Counted from the stretch's first letter, positions 1 to 12,847 are shown. The stretch is 64,000 bases of DNA from Neoconidiobolus thromboides FSU 785 (GCA_025603075.1 MU626316.1:46699-110698), one strand, 5' to 3'. The notes: generated from the sequence alone by a model not told the origin. Program-made: numbers and translations.

Positions 1-2905
1 TTTAAATAAGAAATTTAATTGGCTTAATTTTATGAATTTAAGTTCTAATAGTAGGTGAAACCAAGGTTTAAGGCTAAACTAAGGCAAATGAATGGATTAA
101 GCGTCAAATAAGGATCAAATGTTTGATCAAATGTTTAATAAATATCAATAAATAGGCCAATATAATATAACATTAATATAATAATTTAACCATGATTCAG
201 TATTGTAACTCAAGTATTTAGAATAATATTTTAAATTCATCAATAAATGTTTATAAAGAAAATAGTTCTTGTTGAGCTTTTTTAGGTTACTTGGCAATAA
301 TTTGTAATTTAGCGGGAAAAATAATGCTAGTTTAAATTGGTTCTAAACATACTATTATTTTATTTTTTAAAATATAACTTCAAGTTTTAAAACCCTAAAT
401 TATATTTAATACATAATGTATCATAAGATATCAGATCTGAAAGATTCTTTTAATAATTTTTTTGGTTTTATCTTAAACCTTTACTTCTCTTTTTACTATT
501 ATTATTACTACCCTTAATGTTACACACACGGCTAAACACCTCTTATATTTGATTTATTATATTTTGAATATTATGGTTTTATTATTAAAAATAGTAATTA
601 AAAGTTGATATTTTAAATCATTCTAAATCTTTACTGCGAACTTGAATTTTGTGTAATTTGATGATAATTGCAAAGTTATTTAATATTTAACTCTTATTTT
701 ATCTAATAAAAGTATAGTAATTTACGATTTATAAACTCAAAAATTCAAAATTCTATTTTTAATACATCATTTAATGAACTATTCTAATTAATGTTGTTAA
801 GGATTTGACTTAATTAGTTAATTAACTCATTATTTTGAAATAAAAACCAAAATTTAAAGCATATATTATGATTCTAATTTTATAATTTTTTACATTTTCA
901 AATATAAAGTAAAAATTATTTAACTTTATTTATTGCTTCTTAATCACGTTATAACCCGATTATCCTTTTTCTAAGCCCTCAACTCCTAACATTGACTTTG
1001 AAAAAAGTAATTTAAGCCTTATAAATATTTCTAAAGTCCCGTGCAAACCGGATTTTATTAATAGTTAAGCCTATAACATACTATTCAATAAAAGCAACTG
1101 TTGGTATTTATTGAGTTTTTTAATTTTAATGATTTAACTACAGTAAAAATAATATAAATAGAAATTACTAATTTTAAATATTGTATAAATAAAGTAAACT
1201 GATATCTTGTTTATTTAAAATAAATAGTTATTTTAAATATTTAACCCCTATTTAAGAGATGCTGGTACTCTTTAATTTATAAAACTGGTTTATTTTAAAG
1301 TCCACAATAGAATAACTAACAATATTGAAATAAGTAAAGTTATTACTCCAATATTTCAAAACAAAATAAAATAAAATAAAATAAAATAAAATAAAATGAA
1401 ATAAAATAAAAAATAAAAAATAAAAAATTAATTAATTAATTAATTAATTAATGAATTAAAACATCAATATAATATTATTTGGAGTTAACTATATTGTGGT
1501 TTTATCCATAAAACAATATATTTTGTTTCTGATATTTAAAATAGTTCCTTAAAATTTATACTAAATTAAATAATAACTTATTATTCATTTTACGTAAAAA
1601 CTTCAATTTTCGGACTTTCAAAGATTGAACAAAATTATCACTTTACTCACTTTGGTGATTGCAATTTTATCTTTTTTTACAACTTAATAAATTACAGTAT
1701 GTGATTATCAGGTTAATGAATTCAGTTATTATAGTTAATTTAATAATGAGATAAAGTAGAATCACTTTAAATAATAGAACTTAATAAATAGAAAGATCAA
1801 AGTAATACAGTAGGACATGTAAGAGAGATGTTATAGTTATAAAATAGATGTTAATTATAAAATATTATAGAATATAGGATAGTTATGGAATTGGTATAGA
1901 TGTAATAGAATAAATATGACTATAAGTTTTTACTTGATTTTTCTTCTGTTGATTACTGATATTTTATTTATTCTTATTTTCTATTTTGATAATTGATACC
2001 TTACTTCTCTTCTATAGTTAACTAATATCTTGTCCCTAATAATATCTTCCGATGTAGAATATCCAGTTCCGTATTTTTTTGTACTGAAATTTATTAAAGT
2101 TGCAAAAATTCAAAACTTATTTATCAAGAGAAAAATACTGATTTAAAGCCTAAAAAGATTGTAAACTTTAACCCAAGGCCAAGAAAAAGTCAGATATATA
2201 GTGATTAATTTTGATAGATCTTACTGATAATAAAGTGACGTGGACTAATAGAAGGATTTTAAATAAGTTTTTATAATAAATTCTAAAAAACATAAAGTAA
2301 AAGATATTATATTAGATGAAATGACATAAAATGAATAGTAAGTAAAGAACAACAATAAAAAACAATTACTAATATGAAATCAATAAGGTAATGCAACTAA
2401 TTTCACATTGAGTTCATAATTAATTAAGCTATATTAAGATTAAAAAATAATTGAAAATTCAGTAGTAAATTCAATAATGATATTTTATTTCAAGACCACT
2501 AGATTATTCTACTTCGCTACTATTTTCATATTGTACTTCCTTATTGTCTACTAAAAAAAACTGCTAATTCAAAGAGGATTAATATTCAGTTAATTTAAAA
2601 CTAAGCATAGAGGACCAATTAATTTACTTTATCAATTAAAGGATGAAAGCAACGTTTATAAAAACGAAAAAGGTAAAATGAAAAAGATAAAAAAAGAGGC
2701 AAAATTATTATTTTAAAAAAAGCATGAATATCAAATCATAAAACAAGCGATAATGATAAATTATTAAAACATATAAATAGAAAACGAAGGGGTTAATTTA
2801 AAAATAAAATCTTTGAAATTAATTTTCATTTCTTTTTCATTTCTATTTCTTATTTATTCTTTAGAGTTTTTTTTAAATTCCGTTGTAGGATTATTTATCA
2901 TCATT
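1..2905. other. AT-rich intergenic region
   Basis: No open frame with coding character or recognisable protein similarity was found. The stretch contains simple repeats near 1355-1452, where AAAAT units run into a TAAT tract, and otherwise unstructured A/T-rich sequence. The last few hundred bases are presumably the promoter of the membrane-protein gene starting at 2906. Confidence 0.6.
1355..1452. repeat. AAAAT / TAAT simple repeat
   Basis: A tandem array of AAAAT-type pentamers (about 1361-1423) is followed directly by a TAAT array (about 1425-1452). Confidence 0.85.
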
Positions 2906-3613
2906 ATGTCAAATATCAATACTACTACCACCATTGTTCCCATCACAACCCTTGCTACAGAACAAAACACAACATCAACAGTAAATATAGATGATAGTCT
3001 AATATCACCTGTCGACCCCACATTAGAGATATTTGAACGAATAAGCATTGATACTCAATTACCTAGTTATGAAGAACATTCAGAGCCCATAAGAATCAAA
3101 TCAAATTATGCTTTTAGTACTTTAATACCTAAAGATTTATATAAAGTAATGATGTATGGGAGTGAAAAAGAACATTATCAATTTCAACAAAGTATTAAAA
3201 GAACATTTTGGATTCGAATTGGATTATGTTTATTAGTAATAGGATTAATTGTTACTGGTGCAATTTGTTTAATTTATACTGTTGGTTCTTTTTTTATGTC
3301 GTTTTTGATTGCATTGATATTTCCATTGATTTATTTATTTTCTCAATTTTTGGTAAGTTGTTTATTATATTTTATAACTCATGTTACATATAATTAATTG
3401 CTTTCTACTTTCTTTTAGTGGTGGTTACATTATCATAAATCGTGTAGAAATAAAGATACTTATTTAAGATCTAATTATCGATTAGCTAGTAAATTCTCAC
3501 GTAAAGAGAATCAACAAAGGAATCAATTTGCAACTAATTTTTTAGAATCCTTAAGTTTACCACCATCTTATTTTTCTTCTAATTTAAATTCACCCCCACC
3601 AGAATATGTTTGA
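2906..3613 (+). CDS. small two-TM membrane protein with PPxY motifs (copy 1)
   Basis: Two exons, 2906-3352 and 3419-3613, joined by a GTAAGT..TTTTAG intron, give 213 residues. I chose the first ATG (MSNINTTTT). Order: a Thr-rich polar N-terminus with QLPSYEEH, a conserved VMMYG box, two hydrophobic segments from about residue 100 on, a basic stretch, then C-terminal LPPSY and PPPEY. Two more intact copies (6714-7304 and 11957-12531) and one decayed copy share the VMxYG box, the intron position just after the second hydrophobic segment and the tail PPxY motifs. Known of the motif: PPxY binds WW domains, notably of Nedd4/Rsp5 ubiquitin ligases. A ligase-adaptor or cargo role is inference. I do not recognise a named family. 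This is the longest and most divergent copy. Confidence 0.75.
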
Positions 3614-4103
3614 TTCTGTTAGATAAAAAAAGAAGGAATTAAAATAGGAAAAGGGGTACTTTATTTATCATCATTTATTTTGTTTAAGTTAATATATTCT
3701 TTCATCTCTCTTCTCTTATTATCATTATTAATTGTATTATTTAATAAAAAATTATCAGTGCTTTTTTTATTTTCTTATTAGTAATGTTTAGCCATTATGT
3801 TTTTATATTAATTGTTTATTGTCAACGCATTGTTATTATTATTATTGAGTTTTTATTGGTTAACATTATCGATTTCAACTCATCGGTTCTTTCCATACTC
3901 CGAATCTAGCCTTTTGGGAACCTTTTATCCGCTTTTATCGTAACATTATGATCTTAATTTACCCTTATTAATTAGTATCATTGATTTTATACTCTCCTTA
4001 TTTTATTATCACATTTTCAATCTCAATAAACTACTTTGTAAGTTATTAAATTGAATTTTACTCAAGATTAATTTTTATTAGAGAATATTTGATATTGAAA
4101 TCA

Positions 4104-4162
<59 letters not shown>

Positions 4163-4836
4163 AAATGAAAATATAGAAATAAATAAGAATGTTGTCATTA
4201 TTTTTATATTTTAAAGTTTATTTTTGAATAAGAATTTATTTTTATTAAGGTTTTAGTTAAGGGATGAACTATTGAATCATTTAAGTCACTAGAAATTCAA
4301 ATAGATTTAGGGGATGTTAAGATAGATAAATAGGAGAAGTATGAATCGGGTAAAGACAAAGGGGCATTAATTTTAGTGAATAAAATTAATTATACTTTGG
4401 GGCTTTAATTGATAATTAATTATTTTAAGTTGATTTATTTGTAAGATACGACTATTAGTTTTCTAAAATTAATTACAAAATTCAATTATAAATAACTTAG
4501 CAAAATAAAAATAAAAATAAAAATAGAAAAATAAAAATAGAAATAAAAACAAAATATTTCATTAATAAATTAATTATTGATAAACTACAAATAATTATTT
4601 TATAGTCTAATTACACTATTAATATAATCATAGTCTATTTTAAAATTCATCTTTTATTTATATAAAAAACAATAATTATGATTAAAATAAATACATAAAA
4701 TAAATCATAATTAATATATAACAAGTTTTAATACTATAATAAAACTATTACTTTTTTTATTTCTTCATATATATATATATATATTATAATATTGGTATTA
4801 TATTAATATAATAAAGTCAATGAATAGTTAATCTTT
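3614..4836. other. convergent intergenic region with ATA/AAT microsatellite
   Basis: This is the space between the convergent membrane-protein and dehydrogenase genes. It holds an AAT trinucleotide run at about 4108-4160, an AAATA-type repeat at about 4500-4550 and a TA run near 4770-4785. No coding potential was seen. Confidence 0.6.
4108..4160. repeat. AAT trinucleotide microsatellite
   Basis: About 17 uninterrupted AAT units are followed by GAAAATGAAAAT. Confidence 0.9.
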
Positions 4837-6182
4837 TTAAATACAAGTCAATTTCTTTGATAAATTCCACAATTTATCTTGTAATTCAATATCTTTAGTC
4901 CAATAAGTAGGTTGCATTGGTAATTCATCTGCAAAATATAAAGAATCTTTTGGAATATTATCTAATAAAGCTAATCTTAAGGTAGTCATTGCTCCTTGTA
5001 AGGGTGTTTTCATAAAATAATTTCCAAAAATATCTACTGCTTTGTCTGCCATAGAATCATATCTAAACAATTCAGTTTTAACAACTCCTGGATGAACTAC
5101 GTAACCTAAGAAATAGAACTTAATTAAATTATTATAATATTTGTTATTAATTTAAATTTACATTGTACTTGATCGGAGATATGTCTTTTAAATGCATAAG
5201 TGCTCATAACAACAGCTGCTTTTGCTTTAGAATAATGAGCTAGATCATTGTATTGTTGATAATTATTAATGTCTTCAAAATCACCATCAGAAGCTAATTA
5301 ATTTAATATTTAGACTTATTATAAATAAGGAATAATAAACTAAACTTACCCATATAATGAGCCAATGAAGATAAATTAATTAACTTTGAGTTATTTGTTG
5401 CAATTAATTTATCTTTTAATAAATTGTATAATAAAAAGTGACTTAAATAATTCACTTGAAAGGTTAATTCAAACCCATCTTTACTACGTTCAAATTCGGG
5501 AATTTTCATAATTCCTGCGTTATTGATTAATAAATTTAATGGTAAATCTTTGCTCTCAAATTCCTTTACGAACGACTTCACAGAATCAAAACTAGTTAAA
5601 TCTAATGCAATGAACTCAATTTTACTATTAAGACCGCAATCTGATTTGATCTTTTCAATAGCTACTTCCGCTTTTTCTTGCGAACGACAAGCTATTTAAG
5701 AGAAATTGATTATATTAATTAACTTTTATTTTAAATATTTAACTTAATTTAATTTACCTAAAATAACATGAAATTTAGCTTTAACTAACCAATGAGCGGT
5801 TTCAAATCCAATACCAGTATTACCACCTTTAATCAATTTAACATATTAATTTTTACTACTCAAACTCTTAAATATTACCAGTGACAATTGCTACTTTATT
5901 TTCTTCATTAGGATGATTCTTTAAATGTTGTTGAACTAATCTATTGAAATAATATTATTAATACATAGACTTAGTAAAATAATAAAAACAATCAAATGTT
6001 ACTTACTCATTAGCATGTTTTTCAGCATTAGAATATTCGCCAAGGAAATAGTAATATGGTGAAAACATTACTGAAAATACCATCATTATACCAGCTTTAA
6101 CAATATAAGGTAATGGGAAATAAGTAGCAAAGTTTAACAGAGATTCTTCTGCTTTATTAGAATACTTGGGTGTTAAACTCAT
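4837..6182 (-). CDS. short-chain dehydrogenase/reductase (copy 1)
   Basis: Six exons (6007-6182, 5879-5940, 5758-5826, 5350-5691, 5162-5293, 4837-5105) join in frame to 349 residues. An N-terminal hydrophobic segment (about residues 22-47) suggests membrane anchoring. Classical SDR motifs follow: TGGNTGIG near 78-85 for NAD(P) binding, NNAG at 159-162, catalytic Ser near 210-211 and YSKAK with Tyr237/Lys241. The closest family type is the retinol dehydrogenase/WWOX-like SDRs that reduce lipids or retinoids; the substrate cannot be told from sequence. The copy at 10326-11655 has identical exon lengths and the same protein length, so the two are recent duplicates. It is convergent with the PPxY membrane gene at 2906-3613 and lies beside the one at 6714-7304. 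Confidence 0.9.
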
Positions 6183-6713
6183 TATTTTGATATTTGGATC
6201 TTATTGTTTTTATTTGAAATCTAATAAAAAGTAAAGTGTAATTAAAATTCATTCCATTTGGTTTTATATAGTGATGTCATCTTTAAATAGTTGAATTTTT
6301 AAATGTTCTATTTTTAGCTTCCAAAGTAAGGGTAAGTGGTTTTCGAAAGTCTTTTTAAAACTATAATTTTCAATTGAAATAGTAATTACTCGGAATCTTG
6401 ATCGGGATTAGATTAACTTGTTAAAGGTTTTTTTGAGTTTTTAAATTGTATTGAATATTTTTTAATGTGAATTTAAAAATGTATAAAAAATTTCAATATT
6501 TAAATTAACTTTTAAAAAAATTGACTATCATTTAAAAGCAACAAAGATTTCTAACTATGAGCTCTTTTGTATCAATTTTCTTACCAATTTTCTAATAAGA
6601 TCATCGAAAATTTATATAGAACACAATAAAATAAAAAAATGAAATTAACAAAAGTATAATAATAAAATAGCAATAATAATAACTCATCGTTAAACAAAAT
6701 CATTGCATTTAAT

Positions 6714-7304
6714 TTAACCCTGTATATAAGCCGGAGGTAATGTATTAGCTTCTCGATAATTAGGAGGAGCAATAAACTCATAAGAAATAACACCTGCAGT
6801 TAATTGTTGTTCTCTTTCGTTAGCTTCTTGTAATTGAAATTTAATCATTGTTCTTCTATTAAATTTAACATAATTGGCTTGATTTTTTATGGATCGTAAA
6901 CAATGGATGAGATACTAAAGAAAAGGTTAGTATAATGATTATAGTGGGATATATATATAAATACAATAGAGGATATAATGATTACTTACCCAACCTTGAA
7001 TGAGTAAAGTAAACAAACAAAAGATAGATAATGGTAATAAATATGAATAAAAGGTAAAACTATCATTATGATAAAGTATAATTGATACTGATATTATTAA
7101 TAGTATGGGAAAGATAATAAAAAATCGATAGATATATGTCTTTAATATACTCAATCTTAATAATGTCTTTTGTTGTTTGTTTCCATAGATCATAACTCGA
7201 TAAATGACATGATTGAGTCCATTTTTAATGGCATAATCAGAGGCTATTTCAATTTCGTTTTGTTCAGAAACAGTATTGTTGTTGATAGGGGGAGTTAGAT
7301 CCAT
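6714..7304 (-). CDS. small two-TM membrane protein with PPxY motifs (copy 2)
   Basis: Two exons (6990-7304 and 6714-6914) give 171 residues. A short polar N-terminus is followed by the conserved IYRVMIYG box, a basic stretch, two hydrophobic segments ending at QGW, then a cytosolic-type tail carrying APPNY and, at the very C-terminus, LPPAY. Copy 3 (11957-12531) is closely similar along its whole length with the same intron position. The family is unrecognised. PPxY pairs imply binding to WW-domain proteins such as Rsp5-type ligases, but that function is inferred. Confidence 0.8.
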
Positions 7305-7914
7305 TAAAGAATAAAGAAATAAAAAACTAAGTTTAAAAGCTTATAATTATATAAATTATTTATAAATATCATGATTTTATTAAATTTTCTATTTTTAACA
7401 TTAGTCTCTCCCTGAATTTTACTTTAAATTTGCATTTTACAGTTATTCCAACTCTTTTGTGAATTTATTAGTGATAATTTTTATAGCCAAATCATTTATA
7501 TAGGTAATTTTTTTAAAATCCAATCATTATAATTAAACTGAATTTTAAATTAATGTTAATTCTTAAATGAGGAATTAGTTGGATCATAGTGGGCTGTAAC
7601 AAGTAAAGCTTATTTAGCCTATCTGTTATTTTATTTAATTCTCTTTTTATGTTGTCATTTTTAAATAGATGATAATTTAGTAAACTGAGTAAAATAAGAT
7701 AGAAAGTAAAAGAAACTTGATGATAGTTATTTTTACTAATTTTAATACTATTAATAAGGGATGAAATAAAATCCCTAATTAAAAGTTCTAAGTAAATACT
7801 AAATTCTATGAAATTCTAACATGGATTTAATGAAATGTAAAGTGTGGTGGCGCAGAATAGTTGTCCAATTATTGAGAACTATGAAAAAACTCATTAGTAG
7901 TTGAAGAAACATTC
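7305..7914. other. intergenic region upstream of membrane-protein copy 2
   Basis: No coding signal. It probably includes the promoter of the minus-strand gene ending at 7304. Confidence 0.5.
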
Positions 7915-8011
7915 GGGGATGTATTTTTGTATTTGAGAATTTTACTAATAATCTTTCTACTCAAATAGCGCTTAAAAAATGAAAAAATAATGAAATCAAA
8001 AAAACATCTCC
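7915..8011 (+). mobile_element. short hairpin MITE, copy 1
   Basis: A 97-base element starting GGGGATGT and ending ACATCTCC, flanked on both sides by the 4-base duplication ATTC. The interior carries the family signature GCTTAAAAAATG. The non-ATAT duplication shows that the duplicated site is four bases and not part of the terminal repeat. Confidence 0.85.
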
Positions 8012-8321
8012 ATTCTGTGCCATTACGTTTTTCTGCTCTATCAGATCCATATTAATAGATAAAAGAACCTTATAGAAACTAATACTTGATCTTTTTTGAG
8101 CAAAAAGAAAGTCATTGGTTTTAATAGTAGTTATTTTAGATGTCTAAATATAATATACTTTTTATACAAAAAAATTAAACTACTACAATTATCCATCTTT
8201 ACTAGTAAATTAACCACACAAAAAGAAGGTTATTTTAGAAACGCCCTTAGAAGTGAAAAATAAAACTAGTTTCAATTGATTCCAGCCAACAAGAAGCTTC
8301 CTTAGTACAATGGTGATGTAT

Positions 8322-8417
8322 GTGGATGTTTTTTTGACTCCATTACTTTTTCCGTTTTAAACGCTATTTGGATGAAAAGATTATTAGTAAAATTCTTAAA
8401 CAAAAAAATACATTCCC
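8322..8417 (-). mobile_element. short hairpin MITE, copy 2
   Basis: Reverse orientation (GTGGATGT start, ACATTCCC end). Flanks are GTAT/ATAT, so the duplication is imperfect by one base. The interior matches the family. Confidence 0.75.
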
Positions 8418-8527
8418 ATATGGAAATTTAACTTCCAGGTTATTATGGGTTTGATTCCTATAGTAAGCTGTTGATCATTACTAATTGAGATGTAGAGCTC
8501 AGACTTCTAGTGTATGATTGACTAAAT

Positions 8528-8627
8528 TGGGATGTTTTCTTTTGACTTCACTACTTTTTTCATCTCTTAAGAACTATTTAAGCGGAAAGATTGTTAGTAA
8601 AATTCTTAAACACAAAAGTACATCCCC
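8528..8627 (-). mobile_element. short hairpin MITE, copy 3 (degenerate)
   Basis: Reverse orientation; the end is ACATCCCC, but the first base of the left end is changed and the flanks do not match. It lies at the 3' end of a decayed dehydrogenase gene. Confidence 0.65.
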
Positions 8628-8639
8628 CACAAGTTATCT

Positions 8640-10035
8640 TGTAACTTTTTGCATTTTTCCAATAATTTAGTTACATAAATAATTGGTTTGCAAAATGAAG
8701 GAAATTATCAAATATTTTATTTAATAGAGCTAATCTTAGCATAGATATAATCCCTTGTAATGGGATTTTAATAAGATAATTCTCAGCTCAGTCGATTCCT
8801 TTTTGGCTTATAGAATCCTAGCAAAATAACTCAGTTTTTACTATTCCTAAATGATCAATGTAGTCTAAGGAAAGAGAGATAGGTTGCTACTTGTTATGTC
8901 TCTATTTGTCAAAAACTTTAAAATAAATTGAACTTGATATGGAATATGTCTTTTAAATGTATAAGTACCCACAACTACCTTACTTTGCTTTTGTATAATG
9001 TTTTATATTATTATATTTATTCTGAACATTAAGTCTTGAAAGTTACCATTAGAAACTAATAGAAGATTCTAAATTAACTAACATATTATTGAATATTGAA
9101 TGAAAACTAGGCATCTAATGCACCAATAAAGATGAATTAAGAATTTTTAGATTTTTAGTCTTAACCAATTCTCTTTCAATAAATTATAGAGTAAGAAAAT
9201 GGACTAAATAATAGACTTTTCAAGTCAACTCGAGTCCATCCTAACTTTTTTAGTGTTCTTTGACCCTCGTAATACGAACACTACTGACCACTAAATTTAA
9301 TAATAATCGTCTACTTTATAATTCTATAGTAAACGCTTTCACTGATTTAAAACTAGTGAGATGTAATGGAATAAGCTCTATCTTACCATTAGAGCCCACT
9401 CTAGAGTATGTCTTTTCTATAGCCACCTTCAATTTCTCTTGGGAATAAGAAACTTTTTTATTATCTTAGCTGCCCATTGACATACTATATTATTACTCAA
9501 TGACATAAAATAACATGAAACTTGGATTGAACTAACCAACAAGCAGTTTTAAAACCAGTACCAGGATTGCTACCTAAATGAAATATTAAAATTGTGCTTT
9601 TTGGTTGTTTCAATCAACTATGTTATTCAATTACTTATAACAATAGCTACTTTATTTTCTTCTTCCTTATGGTTTTTTACGTGATATTGAACCAAATTAT
9701 ATAAATAAAAGTAAGGTTGCTTAAAATGATACAGAATCATGCTATTACTTGTTAACATATGTTCCTATATTCTTGCATTAGGATAATTACCAACAAATTG
9801 ATAATAAGGTGAAAATATTGTTGTAGGTACCATTGCCATGTCTAATTTTATAATAGAAAGCAGATTAGGATAAGATATTAAGTGGGGCTGTTTTTTTAAC
9901 TTCATAACTTTTTCCATTTTTTGAGCGCTATTTAGGCGGAGAGATTGTTAGTAAAATTATTAAACAAAAAAATACATCCCCAAGTCTAAAATTGATTATT
10001 TACTTTTTTGGTATACTTTGGTGTTAAACTTTTTT
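8640..10035 (-). pseudogene. decayed short-chain dehydrogenase, minus strand
   Basis: This stretch follows the minus-strand dehydrogenase at 4837-6182 segment by segment: the C-terminal part at about 8640-8880, the middle part at 9060-9440, the nucleotide-binding part at 9460-9700 and the N-terminal start region at about 10005-10030. Reading frames are broken by stops and small indels throughout, and a short MITE (9884-9981) sits inside the N-terminal segment. Open frames on the plus strand here are antisense shadows. Confidence 0.75.
9884..9981 (-). mobile_element. short hairpin MITE, copy 4
   Basis: 98 bases, GGGGCTGT to ACATCCCC in reverse orientation, with a perfect AAGT duplication. It is inserted within the decayed dehydrogenase copy. 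Confidence 0.85.
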
Positions 10036-10046
10036 CATTTTTAGAG

Positions 10047-10204
10047 TTAAAATGGCAACGTCGGATTTTTTTAGAGAAAAGGTCATAACTTTCCCTAGTA
10101 TAATTTAGAACTTTTTACTACTAAATCTAGTCAAATTTATGAATAAAAAATTTCAAATAAACTGAAAAAAGGCTTACTTTTAAAATCCGACGTTGCCATT
10201 TTAA
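10047..10204. mobile_element. 150-base TTAA-flanked MITE
   Basis: Two perfect inverted ends (AATGGCAACGTCGGATTTT and its complement) bound a 150-base body at 10051-10200, with TTAA on both sides (10047-10050, 10201-10204). TTAA target duplication is typical of piggyBac and Kolobok groups, but TA-targeting elements cannot be excluded. There is no coding capacity. It lies just upstream of the intact plus-strand dehydrogenase. Confidence 0.8.
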
Positions 10205-10325
10205 TTCTGGAAAATAATATTAAATGTTATAAACCATTAAGTTTTAACTCATAATGTATTAAACTATAAAAGAAATTAATAAACATCTTTACTTAATTAT
10301 CAAAATATAAAACAAAAATAAAAAA

Positions 10326-11655
10326 ATGAATATAACGCCAAAGTATTCCAATAAAGTAGAGCAATCGATTTTGAACTTAATAGCTCGTCCTAAACTACCC
10401 TATTTTATAAAAGCAAGTTTAACAATGGTAGCTGTCACAATGTTTCCACCCTTTTATCGAATTATTAGTAATTTTCCTGATGCAGAAACCCACGCTAACA
10501 AGTAATAGATCAACATTTATTATTTTAAAGCCAAAGATTATTTATTAATTATTTTTTATATATTTTAGTCTAATTCAACATCATTTAAAAAACCATAGTG
10601 ATGAAGAAAATAAAGTAGCTATTGTTACAGGTAATCTAATAGCAGAACTATTAATAGAAATGACTAAATCTTTATTATTGTCATTTAGGTGGTAATACAG
10701 GTATTGGATTTGAAACCGCCCGTTGGTTAGTTAAAGCTAAATTCCATGTTATCTTAGGTAAGTCAAATAAGAATCAGTAAATAGAAAAAACAACTTATTG
10801 ATCAAAGCATGCCGTTCACAAGAAAAAGCGGAAGCAGCTATAGAAAAAATCCGCAACGAAGTAGGATTAGACAGTAAGGTAGAGTTTATGTCGTTAGATC
10901 TCACCAGCTTTGAATCGGTAAAAAGCTTTGCTAAAGAATTCCAAAGTAAACAATTACCTTTGAATTTATTGATCAACAATGCTGGTATTATGGGGATTAA
11001 AGAGTTTCAAAAAAGTAAGGATGGGTTTGAATTGACTTTCCAAGTTAATTATTTAAGCCATTTTTTACTTTATAATTTATTGAAGGACGAGCTTATCAAC
11101 ACTAAAAATTCAAAATTGATTAATTTGTCCTCATTAGCGCATTATATGGGTAAATTTCATTATCAACTATAATAATTCTAATACTAAAGGATTTTTTTAG
11201 CCTCTAATGGCAACTTTGAAGATATAGGTGATTCTAATAAATACAATGATCAAGATCAATATTCAAAAGCAAAAGCAGCTATTATCATGGGCACTTATGC
11301 ATTTAAGAGACATATATCGGATAGGGTTCAATGTAATTCAGGATCTTAACAATTATGATAATAAAAATAACCCATCTCTTTCTTAGGTTATGTCGTTCAT
11401 CCAGGCCTAGTAAAAACAGAAATATTTCGCCATGATTCTAAAGTTCAAAAAACAGTAGATAGGTTTGGAAATAGTTTTATGAAAACTAGTTTACAGGGTA
11501 CATTGACAACGTTAAGATTAGCTCTTATTGATAAAATACCTAAAGATTCACTATATTTTGCGGATGAGTTACCAATTCAATCTAGTTATTTAACAAAAGA
11601 TATTGAGTTACAAGATAAGTTATGGATGCTTTCTAAAAAATGGACTTGCATTTAA
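10326..11655 (+). CDS. short-chain dehydrogenase/reductase (copy 2)
   Basis: Six exons (10326-10501, 10569-10630, 10689-10757, 10808-11149, 11201-11332, 11387-11655) have exactly the exon lengths of copy 1 and give 349 residues. It has an N-terminal hydrophobic segment, a TGGNTGIG cofactor loop, NNAG at 159-162, the catalytic Ser in LSS and the YSKAK active site. It is probably an NAD(P)H-dependent reductase of a lipid or small aldehyde/ketone on a membrane; the substrate is unknown. It converges with the PPxY membrane gene at 11957-12531, only about 300 bases away. A TTAA-flanked MITE lies about 120 bases upstream of the start. Confidence 0.9.
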
Positions 11656-11956
11656 AATAAGTCAACTTTAAGAGGGTTTATGTAGTCATTAACGTAATAT
11701 AAGAAACCTCCAAATAAAAAGTTTCATTGATTAATTAGTTGATTTTTTAAATTTTATCAAAAGATTAAAGTTGATTTAGAAATTAGAAAAAGCTATGAAA
11801 TAATTTTTTTATAATGTAAAGCTTTTCATTTTTTAAATCGAGTATTAAAAAGTATCATTTTACTATAAAGCTTAATCAAAATTTTATAAAAAAGTATACA
11901 AATGATATAAAGCCATAATAACATTTTGAATAAACTATAAAAATAGACTCAATAAA

Positions 11957-12531
11957 TTAATTCTGTTGATAAGCAGGCGGAGAAATATTAGCTTCCCTAT
12001 AGTTAGGAGGGGGTATAAACTCATAAGAAACTAAATTAGTAGTTAATTGATTTCCTCTTTCATATGATTCTTGACTTTGGAATTTAGCTATTGTTGAATG
12101 ATTCAATCGTATATAGCTTGGTTGGTTTTTGATTGATCTTAAGGAGTGGACTAAATACTAGAAAAGGATTAGAAAACTAGCATAATATAATGGATGCCGT
12201 GTAATCAAATGAAACTTACCCAACCTTGTATAGCCATTATAATCCCCAAAATAATAAACAATGGTAATAAATAATGGTAAAAAATAATAGTATTATTATG
12301 ATAAACTAGAATTAATACCAATATTGTAAATAATAGCATAAATAGTATCAGAAATCGATAAATGTATGTTTTTAATATACTGAGTTTTAGCTGTATCTTT
12401 TGTTGTTTGTTGCCATAAAACATTACACGATAGATAGTATAGTTAAGTCCGGCCCTTATTGCATAGTTGTCCGCTATTGATATCTCAACTGAGTCTGGAG
12501 AGTCAAGGTAATTGGAATGAATATTATCCAT
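11957..12531 (-). CDS. small two-TM membrane protein with PPxY motifs (copy 3)
   Basis: Two exons (12220-12531 and 11957-12157) give 170 residues. Very similar to copy 2: an acidic N-terminus, IYRVMFYG box, basic stretch, two hydrophobic segments ending QGW, then a tail with PPPNY and SPPAY just before the end. The intron position and the 201-base second exon are the same as in copy 2. It converges with the intact dehydrogenase. Function unknown; a WW-domain partner is inferred from the PPxY motifs. Confidence 0.8.
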
Positions 12532-12847
12532 TTTTTATGATAAGTTGTAAGTTTCAATAAATAAGACTTTAAAAAATGAAAAAAATAAAACCTCAGAGAT
12601 TATAGATTATAGAAGTTTCCATTAAATAGTTGTGATCTTTTATTATAGGCTTTGTTTTTAAATTTTAGTTCTCCCCTTAAATTTTTTAAAATTATTCTTG
12701 CATTTTATAAACAAATAGCCTATGGTTCTTTTATTCTTATTATCTTTGTGTTATTAACTATGCTTTAATAAATTTTGAGAAAATGATGGTCGTAGTTTAG
12801 TTCCTAGTTAATTTTACATATTGCTTTACTTGGTTTGGTAAGCATAT

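Noticed and set aside
9260-9448. Plus-strand open frame of 62 residues
   Set aside because: Antisense shadow of the decayed minus-strand dehydrogenase; same pattern as the shadow at 10749-10979 opposite an intact exon.
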